A DNA stretch of 64,000 bases from Gnetum montanum. Lineage: Eukaryota; Streptophyta; Gnetopsida; Gnetales; Gnetaceae. Numbering within the stretch: the stretch's first letter is position 1; every line of letters starts with the position of its first letter. Positions 37,205-47,689 of this stretch are shown in pieces. The notes below the pieces were generated by a model. It was given only the letters and a program-made list of their open reading frames with translations. It did no database searches and was not told the DNA's origin. The stretch lies in contig MNCI01004126.1 of the NCBI GenBank assembly GCA_015680685.1, positions 198,751-262,750 on the forward strand, written 5' to 3'. A program made the translations under genes and the position numbers.

Positions 37205-37520
37205 AACATGGTATACGCTGGGCGTATACGCTACATCAGGCCAGCGTATACGCTGGACTTGCTGGGTGTATGAACTTGGACGGACGCTGGGCGTATACGC
37301 TGGGGCGTATACGCTGATGGATGTTGGCGTATACGCTGGGCGTATACGTTGATGAATGCTGGCGTATACGCTGGGGCGTATACGCTAATGGATGCTGGCG
37401 GCTGACTTGCTTCAATTCTTGCTCCTGTTGCACCTGCTGAGCGTACATGTGAGGCGTGTATGCTGGGTGTCTGGCGTATACGCTGGGCGTATACGCTAGG
37501 TGTATACGCTGGGCGTAGAT
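37205..37520. repeat. AGCGTATACGCT palindrome array in the LTR
   Basis: More than ten copies of gcgtatacgct, including the perfect 16-bp palindrome CCAGCGTATACGCTGG (37241-37256). The other LTR has the same array at 53295-53540. Related AGCGTA half-sites fill the leader (52195-52380) and intron 1 of the antisense gene. Confidence 0.9.
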
Positions 37521-37680
37521 GCTGGGCGTAGACACTGGCACAACACTTGGTAAAAATCGAGTATTTCAGTCCTCAAAATTACCATGTGTGACTCCAAATG
37601 TAGCCGACGTCGTCTGAGGATCACAGGGATCTGCTTCTTGTTGGACAAGTGCTAAACTTGAAATTTTTTGTGGTGTTTCA

Positions 37681-37693
37681 TTGGCCCCTCTTT
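37681..37693 (-). other. Polypurine tract of T1
   Basis: Minus strand AAAGAGGGGCCAA next to the 3' LTR start TGAAACACC. Conserved in T2 at 62936-62948. It sits in the loop side of a nested inverted repeat (37668-37752). Confidence 0.85.
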
Positions 37694-39213
37694 GTTGACG
37701 CTTGAAGGAATCGACCCGAGAAGCATCGACAAAGAAGCTCAAAACACCACAAGCAACTTGATAAAAGCTTTTTCCCTTGCCACTTGACTAGTCGTCATCG
37801 TACCGTGTTTGGTAGTGTATGGGATGGAAAGAGGGGAGATTGGCAGCTGGTAGGAGAGAAGGAATAATGGGGCTCGGTGACTGCCCCAAGGGCTTATGTT
37901 GGGGAAATGGGATGCTTAGGTGTGTGTCATGGTGGTCCTCGTCGATAGCCATTTTTTTTTGGCAGACTCGGGATTCAGGCATGCGATACGCGTCCTTTGG
38001 CGGAACATTGCTCTTGGTTAGTGTTCAAGAGAGCTTGTTGTCAAGGCCAAAGCCACGGGGTGATGTTTTGCATTCTTTGGAGGAACAGCATCCTTCTTTG
38101 GGGAAACTGTAAGCAACGTGCCAAAGCCATGCAACAAGATGTTTCTTGATTGTTTTTGACATGAGTACCTATTTTCAGGGCCGATGCCTTCCCGCCTGAG
38201 GCTTGTATGGGAAGTGCCAAGGGTCCCGTTTTTTTTTTGAACTGATTGGTATTGTACTCATGTGCGAATATTGTGTTTTGTGCGTTGCGACTGCTATAAT
38301 GTTTTGCAGTGTGCAATAGTTTGGTGAACGGATGGGGAGTTTTTGGGGAATGGGAATGTTCGAGTTAACGGTTTGATTCAGTCTTGCCAGGTGGATTAAT
38401 GGACATTGCCTCATCTTGTTGCCTATGATGAAATGCACTCTCGTACGAGCACCTTTGAGCGTCATCCTGCAAACATAACTCCAAGGAGACAAGAAAACCA
38501 TGAGTGAATAAATGAGCTTAGACTTAAACAGCTGCAGGTGAACAAAGATATTGGGGGCGATTCTGAGCACTGAGTGCGGATGTCGACGATGTTGATGAGA
38601 GTGTGTGCCGATGAGGGATGCAATGATTCTGGTGAATGGATATGGCTGTGGAGTGAAGGGTCAGAGACGAACGTGCCAGTTTGCAGTCTTGATGGACTAT
38701 CATGGGTTAGTTTTATGTCGTAACCTGTTGGACATTGCCCATTTAGCGTCGTGGCAGACGGTACGTTGCCAGTTTCGAGTCTTAGCGAACCATGCAGAGG
38801 CAAGCTAGTTTATAGTCTTAGCGGACTCTGACGGTTGTGACAATGACATTTTACTGTCATGCCAGAAGGATGCTAGTTTATCGTCATTGCGGACACTGTG
38901 GGGTATCAGTTTACTGTCATGATGCCAGGACAATGGTGGTGTTAGTTTTAAGTCGTAACCCAAGACTGTTCTGTGGTATCAGTTTATAGTCATAATCCAG
39001 GACTTATNTGGTATCAGTTTATAGTCGTGATTCCAGGACTAATCTGTGGTATCAATTTATAGTCGTGATTCCAGGACTAATTTGTGGTATCAGTTTATAG
39101 TCGTGATTCCAGGACTAATCTGTGGTATCAGTTTATAGTCATGATTCCAGGACTAATCTGTGGTATCAGTTTATTGTCGTGATTCCAGTACTTACACGTA
39201 CCTGAGCTCGAAC
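37694..39213 (-). other. 3' untranslated region of T1
   Basis: About 1.5 kb between the pol stop and the polypurine tract. Holds a PPT-proximal hairpin (37668-37752) and a tandem array (38690-39195). Open frames at 37819-38112, 38175-38570 and 38462-38803 have no recognisable homology and are not kept in T2, so I do not call genes. Confidence 0.6.
38690..39195. repeat. Tandem array with unit of about 38 bp, core AGTTTATAGTC
   Basis: Near-identical units (atcagtttatagtcgtgat..., about 7 copies) at about 38900-39195, with more diverged copies back to 38690. One N lies inside at 39008. The core recurs in the two other spacers of the element (42780-42905 and 47930-48195). Confidence 0.85.
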
Positions 39214-40671
39214 TTATGTATAGAATGGTTTCAGGAACAAGTGATTAGTTGGATTTGCAAATTCTTTTCCGTCCATGTCAGCTAGCTTGAATGCTCCGTT
39301 GTCGAATGCTTTGGTGACCAGGTAAGGTCCTTCCCAGTTGACTGAGAACTTATCTGGGTGTTCTCAAACAGCCTTAAGCACGAGGTCTCCTTCTTTGATG
39401 GGGCACTTACGAACGTCATGCCGATGTCGTTGCCGCTGTTGTTTTTGATACCATTCAATCTGATCAAGTGCGCGTACGCGCTCCTCCTCCACTGAGTCCA
39501 GGTCAATGATGCGTAGATCATTTTTTTGCTTGTCGTCGAGAAGTCCGGAAAGCGTGCCCCTTAGAGATGGTACCTGTAATTCCAAAGGTAAAACAGCTTC
39601 TGAACCGTAAACAAGACTGTATGGAGTTTTACCTGTCGAAGTCCGATGTGTAGTACGGTATGCCCACAATGCATACACCAGTTGTTCGTGCCATCTTCGT
39701 TTACTTTGAGCAAGCATCTTTTTGAGTATTGTAATGATTGTCTTATTTTTCGCTTCCGCCTGCCCATTGCTCTGAGGATAGTAAGGGGATAAAAACGAAT
39801 GTTTGATCCCTAGACTATCACAAAATGTTTTGGTCTCGGCACTGCTAAATTGTGGCCCATTGTCAGTGATGATTGTCATGGGAATGCCAAAACGGGTCAC
39901 AATGTTTTCGAGGATGAAGTGGCACACATGTTTAGAAGTAGTTTTTCGAAGGGGTGCAACTTCTACCCATTTCGTGAAATATTCGGTTGCTGTTATGATA
40001 AAACCATGCCCGGCAGAATATGTGGGTGTTATCAGGCCTATAAGGTCCAATCCCCACTTTTGGAAGGGCCATGTGATTTGCGCTGTATGCAACTCATTCG
40101 GTGGGACATGGATTAGATTACTGTGTTTTTGATAAGTACTACATGTTCTGACCTTGGACAGGCAGTCGTACTCCATGTATCGCCAATAGTAGCCTAAGCG
40201 TCTTATTTTGGTTGCCATCGCCTTCGGTGCAATGTGTCCCCCGCATATTTCGTCGTGTACTTGTTCAACAATTGTTTGGGCTTCGGTACTATTGACGCAT
40301 GTCAGCAGTATGCCTTCGTAGGATCGGCGACACAATGTATCTCCTATTAGTGTGTATTGTCTAGAGCGTTTGCGTACTGCATCCTTTTGTGCATTTGTTA
40401 AATGTTGTGGTGTTTCTCCGCGCAGAATATATTCTTTTACGTCATCGTACCATTCATTGGCATGTGTTGTACTGACAGATGCGATTGGCAACATGTCGAG
40501 AGTATTGGTTATGGGCTCGGCACAACTGGTTACGGAGCTTGGTAATGCATGAAACATGTCAGGGGATATGTTTAAGGCCAAGGTTGCTAATGCGTTTGCA
40601 ACGGTATTGTCATTCCTGGAGACGTGTTGGACGTCAATGCTTTCGAATCGTTTAAGTAGGTGTTTAGCCAA
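39214..40671 (-). pseudogene. int: Integrase of T1
   Basis: On the minus strand the frame includes the end of the second RNase H and then integrase. The HHCC region is HDEICGGHI...CLSKVRTCSTYQ (the last Cys is Tyr). The catalytic core keeps all acidic residues: WGLDLIG, ITDNGPQF and SNGQAEAKNK. It then continues ALWAYRTTHRTSTGKTPYSLVYG. A TGA at 39364-39366 interrupts it, after which the same frame goes on through WEGPYLV to TAA at 39214-39216. The enzyme would insert the element's DNA. One C-to-T stop separates it from a complete C-terminus. Confidence 0.85.
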
Positions 40672-40908
40672 ATCACAATATGGTTGTAAGTGTGGCGCTT
40701 TACATGTATAGACGTCTGTGACTTGGTTTACGACTAGTTGTGAGTCCCCTCTGACTACAAGCCGTGTAATGTCGGAAGCTAGTGCGGTCGCGAGACCTCT
40801 AAGGAGGCCTTCATACTCTGCTATGTTATTAGTACAATGAAAATTGAAGCGATAAGCAGAAGGTTTAATTTCCCCAGAGGGGTATGTGATTACAGCGGCA
40901 GCACTTCC
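40560..40908 (-). pseudogene. Second (archaeal/plant-type) RNase H of T1
   Basis: Begins ILNFDGASTS, then a TGA stop (40912-40914), then GGSAAAVI, CTNNIAEYEGLLRGLA, VVRGDSQLVVNQV and ends NDNTVANALATLA. This is the additional RNase H that marks Tat-lineage elements, with catalytic D (NFDG), E (AEYEG), D (GDSQL) and D (NTVANAL position altered to N). Located between the gypsy RNase H and integrase. Confidence 0.8.
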
Positions 40909-41039
40909 TCCTCAAGAGGTGGATGCTCCATCGAAGTTTAGAATGGCATCGTAGTTATCTGGCACCGTATCTATTGCATTTACATTTTCGTCAGGGAATT
41001 CAGGTTCTATTGTACCTGGATCTTGTGTTGGCGATGTAG

Positions 41040-41676
41040 TCATTTGATTTGCTATGTCTTGGCCTTTGACTGACGATTGTGCTACGTAGCGTAGGTCGAA
41101 CTCAACTATGATGGCCTTCCAACGGGCTATCCTGCTTGGTTCGTAGATATTTCCAGTTATAGCTCTGAGTACATTGTCTTTGCAAATTATGTTAACCTGA
41201 TTTTGGAAAAGATAATGTCGCCATTTTTTTAAAGAGAAAACTAAAGCTAAACATGACTTTTCTACGTCGTTGTATCTTTTTTTGTGGGCAACTAATGCAT
41301 GGCTCAAGTAATATACAGGGACTTCAGTTCCGTCATCTTGTTTCTGGTAAAGCATAGACGCGATTGATGATTCTGATGTGGCCAGGTAGATGTAAAACGG
41401 CTTGTCGTTTCTGGGCGGGTACACCGTGGGTAGTCGCGCGAGTGCTGTCTTAATGTTGTCAAATGCTTCTTGGAACTATGGGGTCCATTCAAAATGGATA
41501 TTTTTGCATAGTAGGTGGTTCATAGGTGTTAGTTTTTCGGTCAATTTTTCTATGAACCTCCTGATAAACTGTAATCGACCTTATAGCCCTCGAAGTTCGG
41601 TTAGGTTGCTAGGTGATTTCAGGTTTGTAATCACCTTAACCTTATCGGGGTCTACCCGTATCCCTGCTTCCGAGGT
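41040..41676 (-). pseudogene. Gypsy RNase H of T1
   Basis: PFYIYLATSESSIASMLYQ, PVYYLSHAL, RYNDVEKSCLALVFSLKKWRHYL and WKAIIVEFDLRYV, the usual RT-linked RNase H order. Two in-frame stops precede it, TAA at 41581-41583 and TAG at 41476-41478. It is in a different frame from RT because of the N junction at 41679. Confidence 0.8.
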
Positions 41677-41700
41677 TANGGTATCCCTGCTTCTGAGGTT
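41659..41700. other. N-marked join with short duplicated ends
   Basis: About 20 bases (tatccctgcttc.gaggtta) occur on both sides of the single N at 41679 with one difference. This looks like an assembly join of overlapping ends rather than biology, and it explains the RT/RNase H frameshift. Other single Ns are at 39008 and 50271. Confidence 0.7.
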
Positions 41701-42731
41701 ACGAATCCAAGCAGTTTACCTGTCTTGACGCCGAATGCGCATTTCTTTAGGTTAAGCCTTAGTTCGTATTTTAGACAACGTTTTAACACTAGGTCAAGAT
41801 CCTGTACATGTTGTTCTAACGTTTTCGATTTAACCACTATGTCATCCACGTAATCATTGAGCGAATGTAAGATGTAATCGCTGAAGATGTATGTCATCAC
41901 CCTTTGATATGTGGCCCCAGCGTTCTTGAGACTGAAAGGCATCATCGTGTAACAAAAGGTTCCCCAAGGTGTCATAAAAGTGGTTCGGAGCTGATGTTTT
42001 GGATTAATACGTATTTGGTTATATCTCGAGAACCCATCCATAAAAGATAACAGGGCATGCCCAGCGGTTGAGTCAACTAATTGTTCAATGCTAGGTAAAG
42101 GGAAGTCATCTTTTATGGTTGCTACGTTGAGGTCTCGGAAGTCGATGCATAGGCGGATACTTCCGTTCTTTTTTGGGACTATAACCATGTTTGACACCCA
42201 CTCGGCGTAATCAACAGCCCTAATGAAACCAGCTTGGTAGAGCTTGGTAATCTCACTACAAACTGCTAACGCTACCTCGGGCTTGACCTTTCTTGCTTTC
42301 TGTTTCACTAGCCTTAGTCTCGGATCAAGGATAATGTTGTGCTGGATGATACGAGGGTCTAGTCCGGGCATGTCCATATAGGACCAAGCAAATACTTTCA
42401 TATTGTCCCTAAGCACGTTTTTGATATCTCTAGCCAGACACGGTTCTAGTAATGCACTTAATTTTAGGATTTTAATTTCCCCATCAGGCGTGGTAATGGG
42501 AGTTTCGGTTAGAGGATCTTCGGTAATATTTTTGACTTCTATGTCGAGGGATTTTGTCATACCCTCATAGTCGTTAACCGTTTGTTGTGTTGAAGTTATT
42601 ATTGCATTGTTTGTTGATGAGCTCGCATAGATGAGATTCATGTCGATCTTTCTTTCAACCTCGCCGTATGGTCCATCAATAACTAACGGCTTAGTTAAGC
42701 GCTTGCAATCCATTAGGCTAGTTCCTGTCAA
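41676..42731 (-). pseudogene. pol: Reverse transcriptase of T1
   Basis: Continuous for about 350 codons, with VSNMVIVPKKNGSIRLCIDFRDLN, DDFPLPSIEQLVD, LLSFMDGFSRYNQIRI and the catalytic NDYVDDIVV, then KLLGFVTSEAGI. The domain would copy the RNA into DNA. No ATG-based start is evident, and the true pol start may rely on the gag-pol reading or on splicing out of the antisense block. The frame ends at the single N (41679). Confidence 0.9.
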
Positions 42732-42779
42732 TAAATTGAGAGCCTAGTAAGATAGCGGAGATTGTTTAATGTCTTTTGG

Positions 42780-42905
42780 CAATCTTTAGTGTGTATGTAT
42801 GACAGTGGATTAATGTGACAACAAAACGGCAGTTTAATGCCTTACCGAGCAACGAACGACAGTTTAACGCCTTACCGGGCAACGAACGGCAGTTTAATGT
42901 CTTAA
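42780..42905. repeat. Short AGTTTAA-type repeats between RT and the antisense gene
   Basis: Three copies of 'cggcagtttaatgccttaccg.gcaacgaa' plus a diverged one. The core matches that of the arrays at 38690-39195 and 47930-48195. Confidence 0.65.
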
Positions 42906-43024
42906 TTTTGTATTTTACTTAGTTTATGTATGTAATTTTTATATATTTTTAAAAAATTTAAGGCAAATCTGAAAAAGCGAGAAAAACGAGGTAAAAAGGA
43001 AGAAAAATCAAGAAAAACGGAGGG

Positions 43025-43070
43025 CGGCGGCGACGTCAGCGTCAGCGTTGGCGTCGGCGGGCTATAAAAA
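43025..43070 (+). promoter_or_regulatory. Promoter of the antisense accessory gene of T1
   Basis: A GC-rich stretch with gacgtcagcgtcagcg precedes a TATA box (TATAAAAA, 43063-43070). A start about 30 bases downstream would leave a leader with cagcgtagacgcc repeats before the first ATG at 43198. Inferred from position and TATA similarity to the LTR promoter. Confidence 0.6.
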
Positions 43071-43197
43071 GGGGAAAAGGGGCTTCATTTGTCATTTGCA
43101 ATCCGAGCGTGAGCGTAAACTGCGGTCGAACCCCAGCGTAGACGCCGAGCGAAACCCCAACGTAGACGCTGAGCCAAACCCCAGCGTAGACGCCGAG

Positions 43198-46100
43198 ATG
43201 AGCAGAGGCAAGGAGATAGACGATCAAGGAAGAAAAGGGGCAGAGCTGACGTTCGCGGAGGAGAGCAAGGCGATGCTGCAGGGCCTACCCCGCCCGAGCC
43301 TTCCCGCATGGCCTGGATCTTCCAGCAGGTAGGCTCTTGACTCTGTTTTTTTGTTTATTTTTCCGTGTCTATTTTCGTAGCGTAGACAGTTAGCATAGGG
43401 GGTTTCGGCGTACACGCCGAGCGTAAAGGGTTCAGGGTATTGTACCGGCGTAGACGCCGCGTGTGTTGTTTTCGGCGTAGACTGTCACGGCTTCGTTTTC
43501 CGTTGTTCAGCGTAGATGATTGTCGGAGTATACGCTCAGCGTATACGCCGAGCGTAGACACTTATACTGGTTTCTGGCGTTGATTGTCTACGCTCGGCGT
43601 ATACGCTGAGCGTTTCTACAGCGTATACGCTGGACGTAAGTTGGATATTTCGTAGCGCAGCGTAACTGTTTGTCTCTACGCCCAGCGTATACGCCAAGCA
43701 TAACTGTTTTTATCTCTACGCCAAGCGTATACGCCAAGCGTAACTGTTTTTATCTCTACGCCCAGCGTATACGCCGAGCGTAACTATTTTTTTCTCTACG
43801 CCCAGCGTATACACCGAGCGTAACTGTTTTTATCTCTACACCTAGCGTATACGCCGAGCGTAACTATTTTTATCTCTACGCCCAGCGTATACGCCGAGCG
43901 TAACTATTTTTCTCTCTACGCCCAGCGTATACGCCGAGCGTAATTGTTTGTCACTACGCCGAGCGTAATTGTTTGTCTCTACGCCCAGCGTGTACGCCGA
44001 GCGTAACTGTTTGTCTACGCCCAGCATATACGCCGAGGGTAACAGTTGGAAAAATTTTCTGCGAATGTCCACTTTTCAAAGTAAAGTTTCCAGTATGATT
44101 AACCTTTGGGTTTGTTTTAATGGTTTGCAGGGACGTTGAACCTCCCCTTCTAATGGTTGAGCTGGTTGGGGTGTTGACATGGTTTGGTCCCATTGAGGGC
44201 GGTGATCCGACCCCAAACTTAACCGTTGAGAACAATGGGGTCTGGTTTCGGGATGGGGTCTGCAAATTTTTGGCCTTCATACTAGACCATTTCAGGGTTG
44301 TGATTTGGTCCCACCTAGGCGAGGATGCGGCGCGGAGCATCATCGAGGCCATGTTACTCGGTGCAGCAGAGGGTGTTAGAATGTTTATGGACGATATTGA
44401 TGAAGGGCCACTTGTCGCTGAGGGTGTTCCCCTCGGTGGTCCAGAATCTGCCCGTCCATTGACGCGTGTGTGGGACCGGCTGCCGCGGGGGCCTAACTAT
44501 ATCAACGACACCTTATTTCTGGCCGGCCGCGCGCACACCTTATTTCAAAATCCTCCCAGCTCAGTATACCAGGTAGAAAGGTAATTTCATTTTAGCTCTA
44601 TTTGTCCCTTTTTTTTACATTCAAATATTTGCTCTTGTTTTAACAAATGCTTTCGCCTTTCTGTAGGCCGAGAGTTACGAAAGAAGGGGCTTATGTAGGC
44701 GATGATGGGATTGCATTGGCATGCACGGCTTTGGAGGTGTTCATGGTGGGCCCCACTCTTCGCGGGGCCGTTTTGGCCCACACTAGCGGCGCCATGAAGC
44801 ACTTCCACAAGAAATTTTCTAACACGTTTGCACAATGCACCGTGCGTGGATGGTTGCACGCCGACTGGTCCCCTAATGGACCAATTTTTTCATCTGCTTC
44901 TGATCTGGGCGAAACCTCGAAGTCTAACACAGACAGTAAGTGGCAATGTTTTCTAGATGTCGTGATGTGTTTGTTCAATTACTGAGTGTTAAACTAATGC
45001 GAGGGTTTCGGATTTGTCTCTACAGCTGGCACTACCTCTGGCGAGGATTCTGTTGTAACTGGGCGGACTGAAGCGACTCTCTCCATGAAGTTTGGTGAAA
45101 CCGTTGCTGCCCAGAAGTGGTTACGAGTGAAATCCCCGCCGTCCATTATTGCCTGTTTAGAACATGCCGGCCTCATGGCGCTCTTGGCGGCCCCTAGCCC
45201 GAATGTGTCTATAGAGGAGATGATCGGGATCGTGGATTCGTTTGACAGATCTGTTTCTTGCTATAGCGCTCGTATTAAGGGCGTTAAGATAATTTTTGAA
45301 TTATCGCCCCAATTTTTTGCGGATTTGTTTGGCGTGCCTACAGGTGGTGTAAAGATTGTTTTAGATAGGACGCACAAAGAAATTCAGACGATCCGCGCTT
45401 TAGAGGATTGGTTAGGGGTGACAAACTGCGCCAAAGGATTTCCAATGCAGGGGAGGACGAAGGTTGAGGAAGTCAACGAGCTCTACCCCTTATTTCGGGC
45501 GCGTCTGTTTCCGAAGACTCTATCGCAAGTTAAGAGTCTCGAGGTTGAAGTAGTGCGAGTCGTGCGTACTGTTCTAGAGGCTGGCGTGCGCTACAATTGG
45601 GCTGAATTCTTAGTATCGGGCATGACTAAAGAGATAGCGCGGCTACGTTCGAACATAGACACTCAGTCCCATTTCAACTTTTCCTTTTTTGCCGGTTATG
45701 TTCGTCGTTTAGCCGAATTTTTAGTGGTTCGTGGGGAGGACAGATATGTTTTGCGCGATAGGAATCAGTTGTCTCGCCCCGGGGTAAACCACCTATTTGA
45801 CACGGCTAAGTCCCAGGACGCCCCTGAGGGGATTGATGAATCCCTTACGATCACTACAGGTGGATCGTCTGGTGCCTCTCTCCATACGCGTGACAGTGTA
45901 GGGTTGGAACCAGACGAAATGTCCTACACTGCCAAAAAGGCGGAGCGGGTAGTCAAGGACACAATAGGCAAAGCGAAATCGAAGTTGGCAAAGCATGACT
46001 GCGCAGTTGAGGAGACCAGTGAGGTTGAACTGCCCAAAGTAAAGCAGATTCGGTTTAAAATACCTGGTAAACCTCTCGTTTTCTTTACTTCGCTTATCTT

Positions 46101-47689
46101 GTAGGTAGTTTTAACGATTAATGATTGTATGCGACTAACTTCATCTGTTTTGTGTTGAGCAGTCAAGAGACATGATTTGCAGACTATACCTGAGGATGAG
46201 GAGTTAACTGACCCCGCGGGAGGGACTGAGTTGCTGGAGGAAAGAACCGAAAACACTGAACCACTAGATGACCAGGCGGAAACTGAAGAGATGTTCAGTA
46301 ATTTTCTCATAGGCAACTTGGACCTTGGAGCCCCTCCCACATCAGAGGAGATTAGAGGGAATGGTATGTCTCGTTACTTAGTTGTGTAGCCTAATATATT
46401 TTTATCTCATTGTGGATTTTTCGTTTGACTTAGAGGAGAGCGAGACCATCACTGAGAAGGAGCCAGAGGTTCCCCCTGAAGTTCCGCCAAAGGTCAGCAC
46501 GTCGTGCCCTAATGGACCTTTTACTTGGATGGAAATGCCAAGTAAAAGGGATTTCGTAGCTGGTGTGGCCGAGGAGGTCGTTGAGCGGATCGAAGGGATT
46601 CATCCTGAAATAGGTATGGGAACATCCAAAGATCCTTACTATGTTAGAGTTTGATTCTCGATTTTGTCTGTTCTAACGTTTGTCTTTTCCCTATTGATAG
46701 GTGCCCAACTGAGGTGGGATCCGTCTGAGACTGTCAACATGGAGAGTTTGCCAACACTTTCCCCAGAAATTGAACAAGTGCCCAGACCCATTTACGAAGA
46801 GGTAGCAGAGGGCTTTGTTCACAATGCTAAGGTAGTATGGACGTGTAGGCGATCCATCGAGCAATTGTGGCTCCAGATTCAGGCGAAAGAGAAAGAGGTT
46901 TTTGAACTAACGGTGGAACGTGACGATCTGAAGGCCCGGTATGAATTCACCGCAGCCAGATTAGACAATGATCGCTCTTGGCGGACCTCCGAGGTCACGT
47001 ATACGAGGTATTGGAACCTACTCAATCGTCATGCAGGATTGATACGGAGACTAGGGGAGCGCAGGGCTCAAATCGAATTGCTGAACACCAAATGCCACGA
47101 CTGGAAGGCTTTCGCCTCCAAAGTACGCAAATGGGGGCAAGATGAGAAGAACCACAAGCACCAGTACAAGAAGTCGCTAAAATAAGTGTCTATTGAGAAG
47201 CGACAGTTTGAAATCTTTGTGGAAGGCCTTGGTCTGCGCTCTGCCTTTGACACATTTGCCCAAAACACAATTGTAGAGATGGAATCCCCTAAACGGCGGA
47301 TAACAACTGCTTCCGGGGAGGTGTCGGTGGGGGAGTTCCCTTTGAAACTTTCCACCTGGTCGGATGTTGACAAGGGAAAGGCTCTGGCAGATGTTGACTT
47401 GGGTCTCGACGGGACAGATTGGGCAAGTGTTCTCGAGGAGGAAATCCTGCAGCAGTTGGAATTCGGCTTGGGGGGATCTCCTATGGTAAGCATTTCAGCT
47501 TTATGAAGCTAGTTGATTGAATAATGTTTAAAATTTTGACATTCGCTTATTCTCGTGTTGGTTATTTCTTTTCCTTGGTCTTTTCAGGATGAAGGTGGTG
47601 GTGAAACTGAAGGAGCTAGCCCCAGTGGAGCAAAGGCCTCTGATGCTGGCAGGTCCAAGGGGGACGATCATCATGTTCCAGATGTTTAG
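43198..47689 (+). CDS. Antisense eight-exon accessory gene of T1 (pseudophosphatase + transposon-type domain + coiled coil)
   Basis: Proposed exons: 43198-43328, 44131-44580, 44667-44935, 45026-46066, 46163-46363, 46434-46613, 46701-47485, 47588-47689. All introns are GT-AG, all phases join in frame, and the sum is 3159 nt (1052 codons plus stop TAG). One TAA at 47183-47185 (codon 919) interrupts it. Residues about 50-200 resemble plant FCP1/NIF-type HAD phosphatases (VWFRDGVCKFL, VVIWS, TRVWDRLP, NDTLFL, QNPPSSVY). The two catalytic regions read ELVG (54-57) and FLAGRA instead of the Asp-bearing forms, so it is a predicted pseudophosphatase. Exon 4 carries a second domain (RIKGVKIIFELSPQFF, GVPTGG) like plant retroelement-associated proteins. 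Exon 7 is Glu/Arg/Lys-rich and coiled-coil-like; the C-terminus is Gly/Asp/Ser-rich. It lies opposite to gag-pol, between protease and RT. Host capture or long-term element gene are both possible. Confidence 0.75.
43674..44044. repeat. Tandem array of about 40 bp units in intron 1 of the antisense gene
   Basis: About nine units of 'ctctacgcccagcgtatacgcc.agcgtaact.ttttt'. Each has the AGCGTATACGC core of the LTR palindrome plus an extra AGCGTA half-site. Looser copies extend back to 43390 and into the leader and exon 1, where they encode PSVDAE-type repeats. Confidence 0.9.

Larger units (their letters stand above)
36371..37680 (-). repeat. 3' LTR of T1 (1310 bp)
   Basis: Plus strand runs TGTACCGCCC...TGTTTCA, with the reverse complement of the polypurine tract (TTGGCCCCTCTTT) immediately after. 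Contains AGCGTAAAC half-site repeats (36560-36870) and an AGCGTATACGCT palindrome array (37205-37520) on either side of a minus-strand TATA box (37128-37135). The 203-codon minus frame at 36598-37209 is a product of the repeats. Confidence 0.9.

Noticed and set aside
36598-37209. 203-codon minus-strand open frame rich in Leu, Phe, Tyr, Thr (and its twin at 52673-53293)
   Set aside because: It lies within the LTR and is generated by AGCGTAAAC-type repeats; composition is repeat-driven and there is no domain.
37819-38803. Several open frames of 60-130 codons in the T1 3' UTR
   Set aside because: They overlap on both strands, have no domain, and are not kept in T2.
38690-39195. CRISPR-like array (about 38-bp units)
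   Set aside because: Units are contiguous tandem repeats without unique spacers, in a plant retrotransposon; it is a minisatellite.
43048-43332. Antisense gene start at 43048
   Set aside because: That frame begins upstream of the TATA box and has no ATG; the first ATG after the expected start is 43198 and its frame joins exon 2.
43674-44044. Second CRISPR-like or satellite array
   Set aside because: No spacers; 40-bp tandem units inside an intron, sharing the LTR motif.
44587-44978. Minus-strand frames opposite exon 3 of the antisense gene
   Set aside because: Shadows of the plus-strand exons; splice signals and domain are on the plus strand.
46067-46104. Reading exon 4 of the antisense gene through to the stop at 46102
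   Set aside because: A donor at 46067 gives the phase needed by exon 5, while reading on ends at TAG after non-conserved residues.
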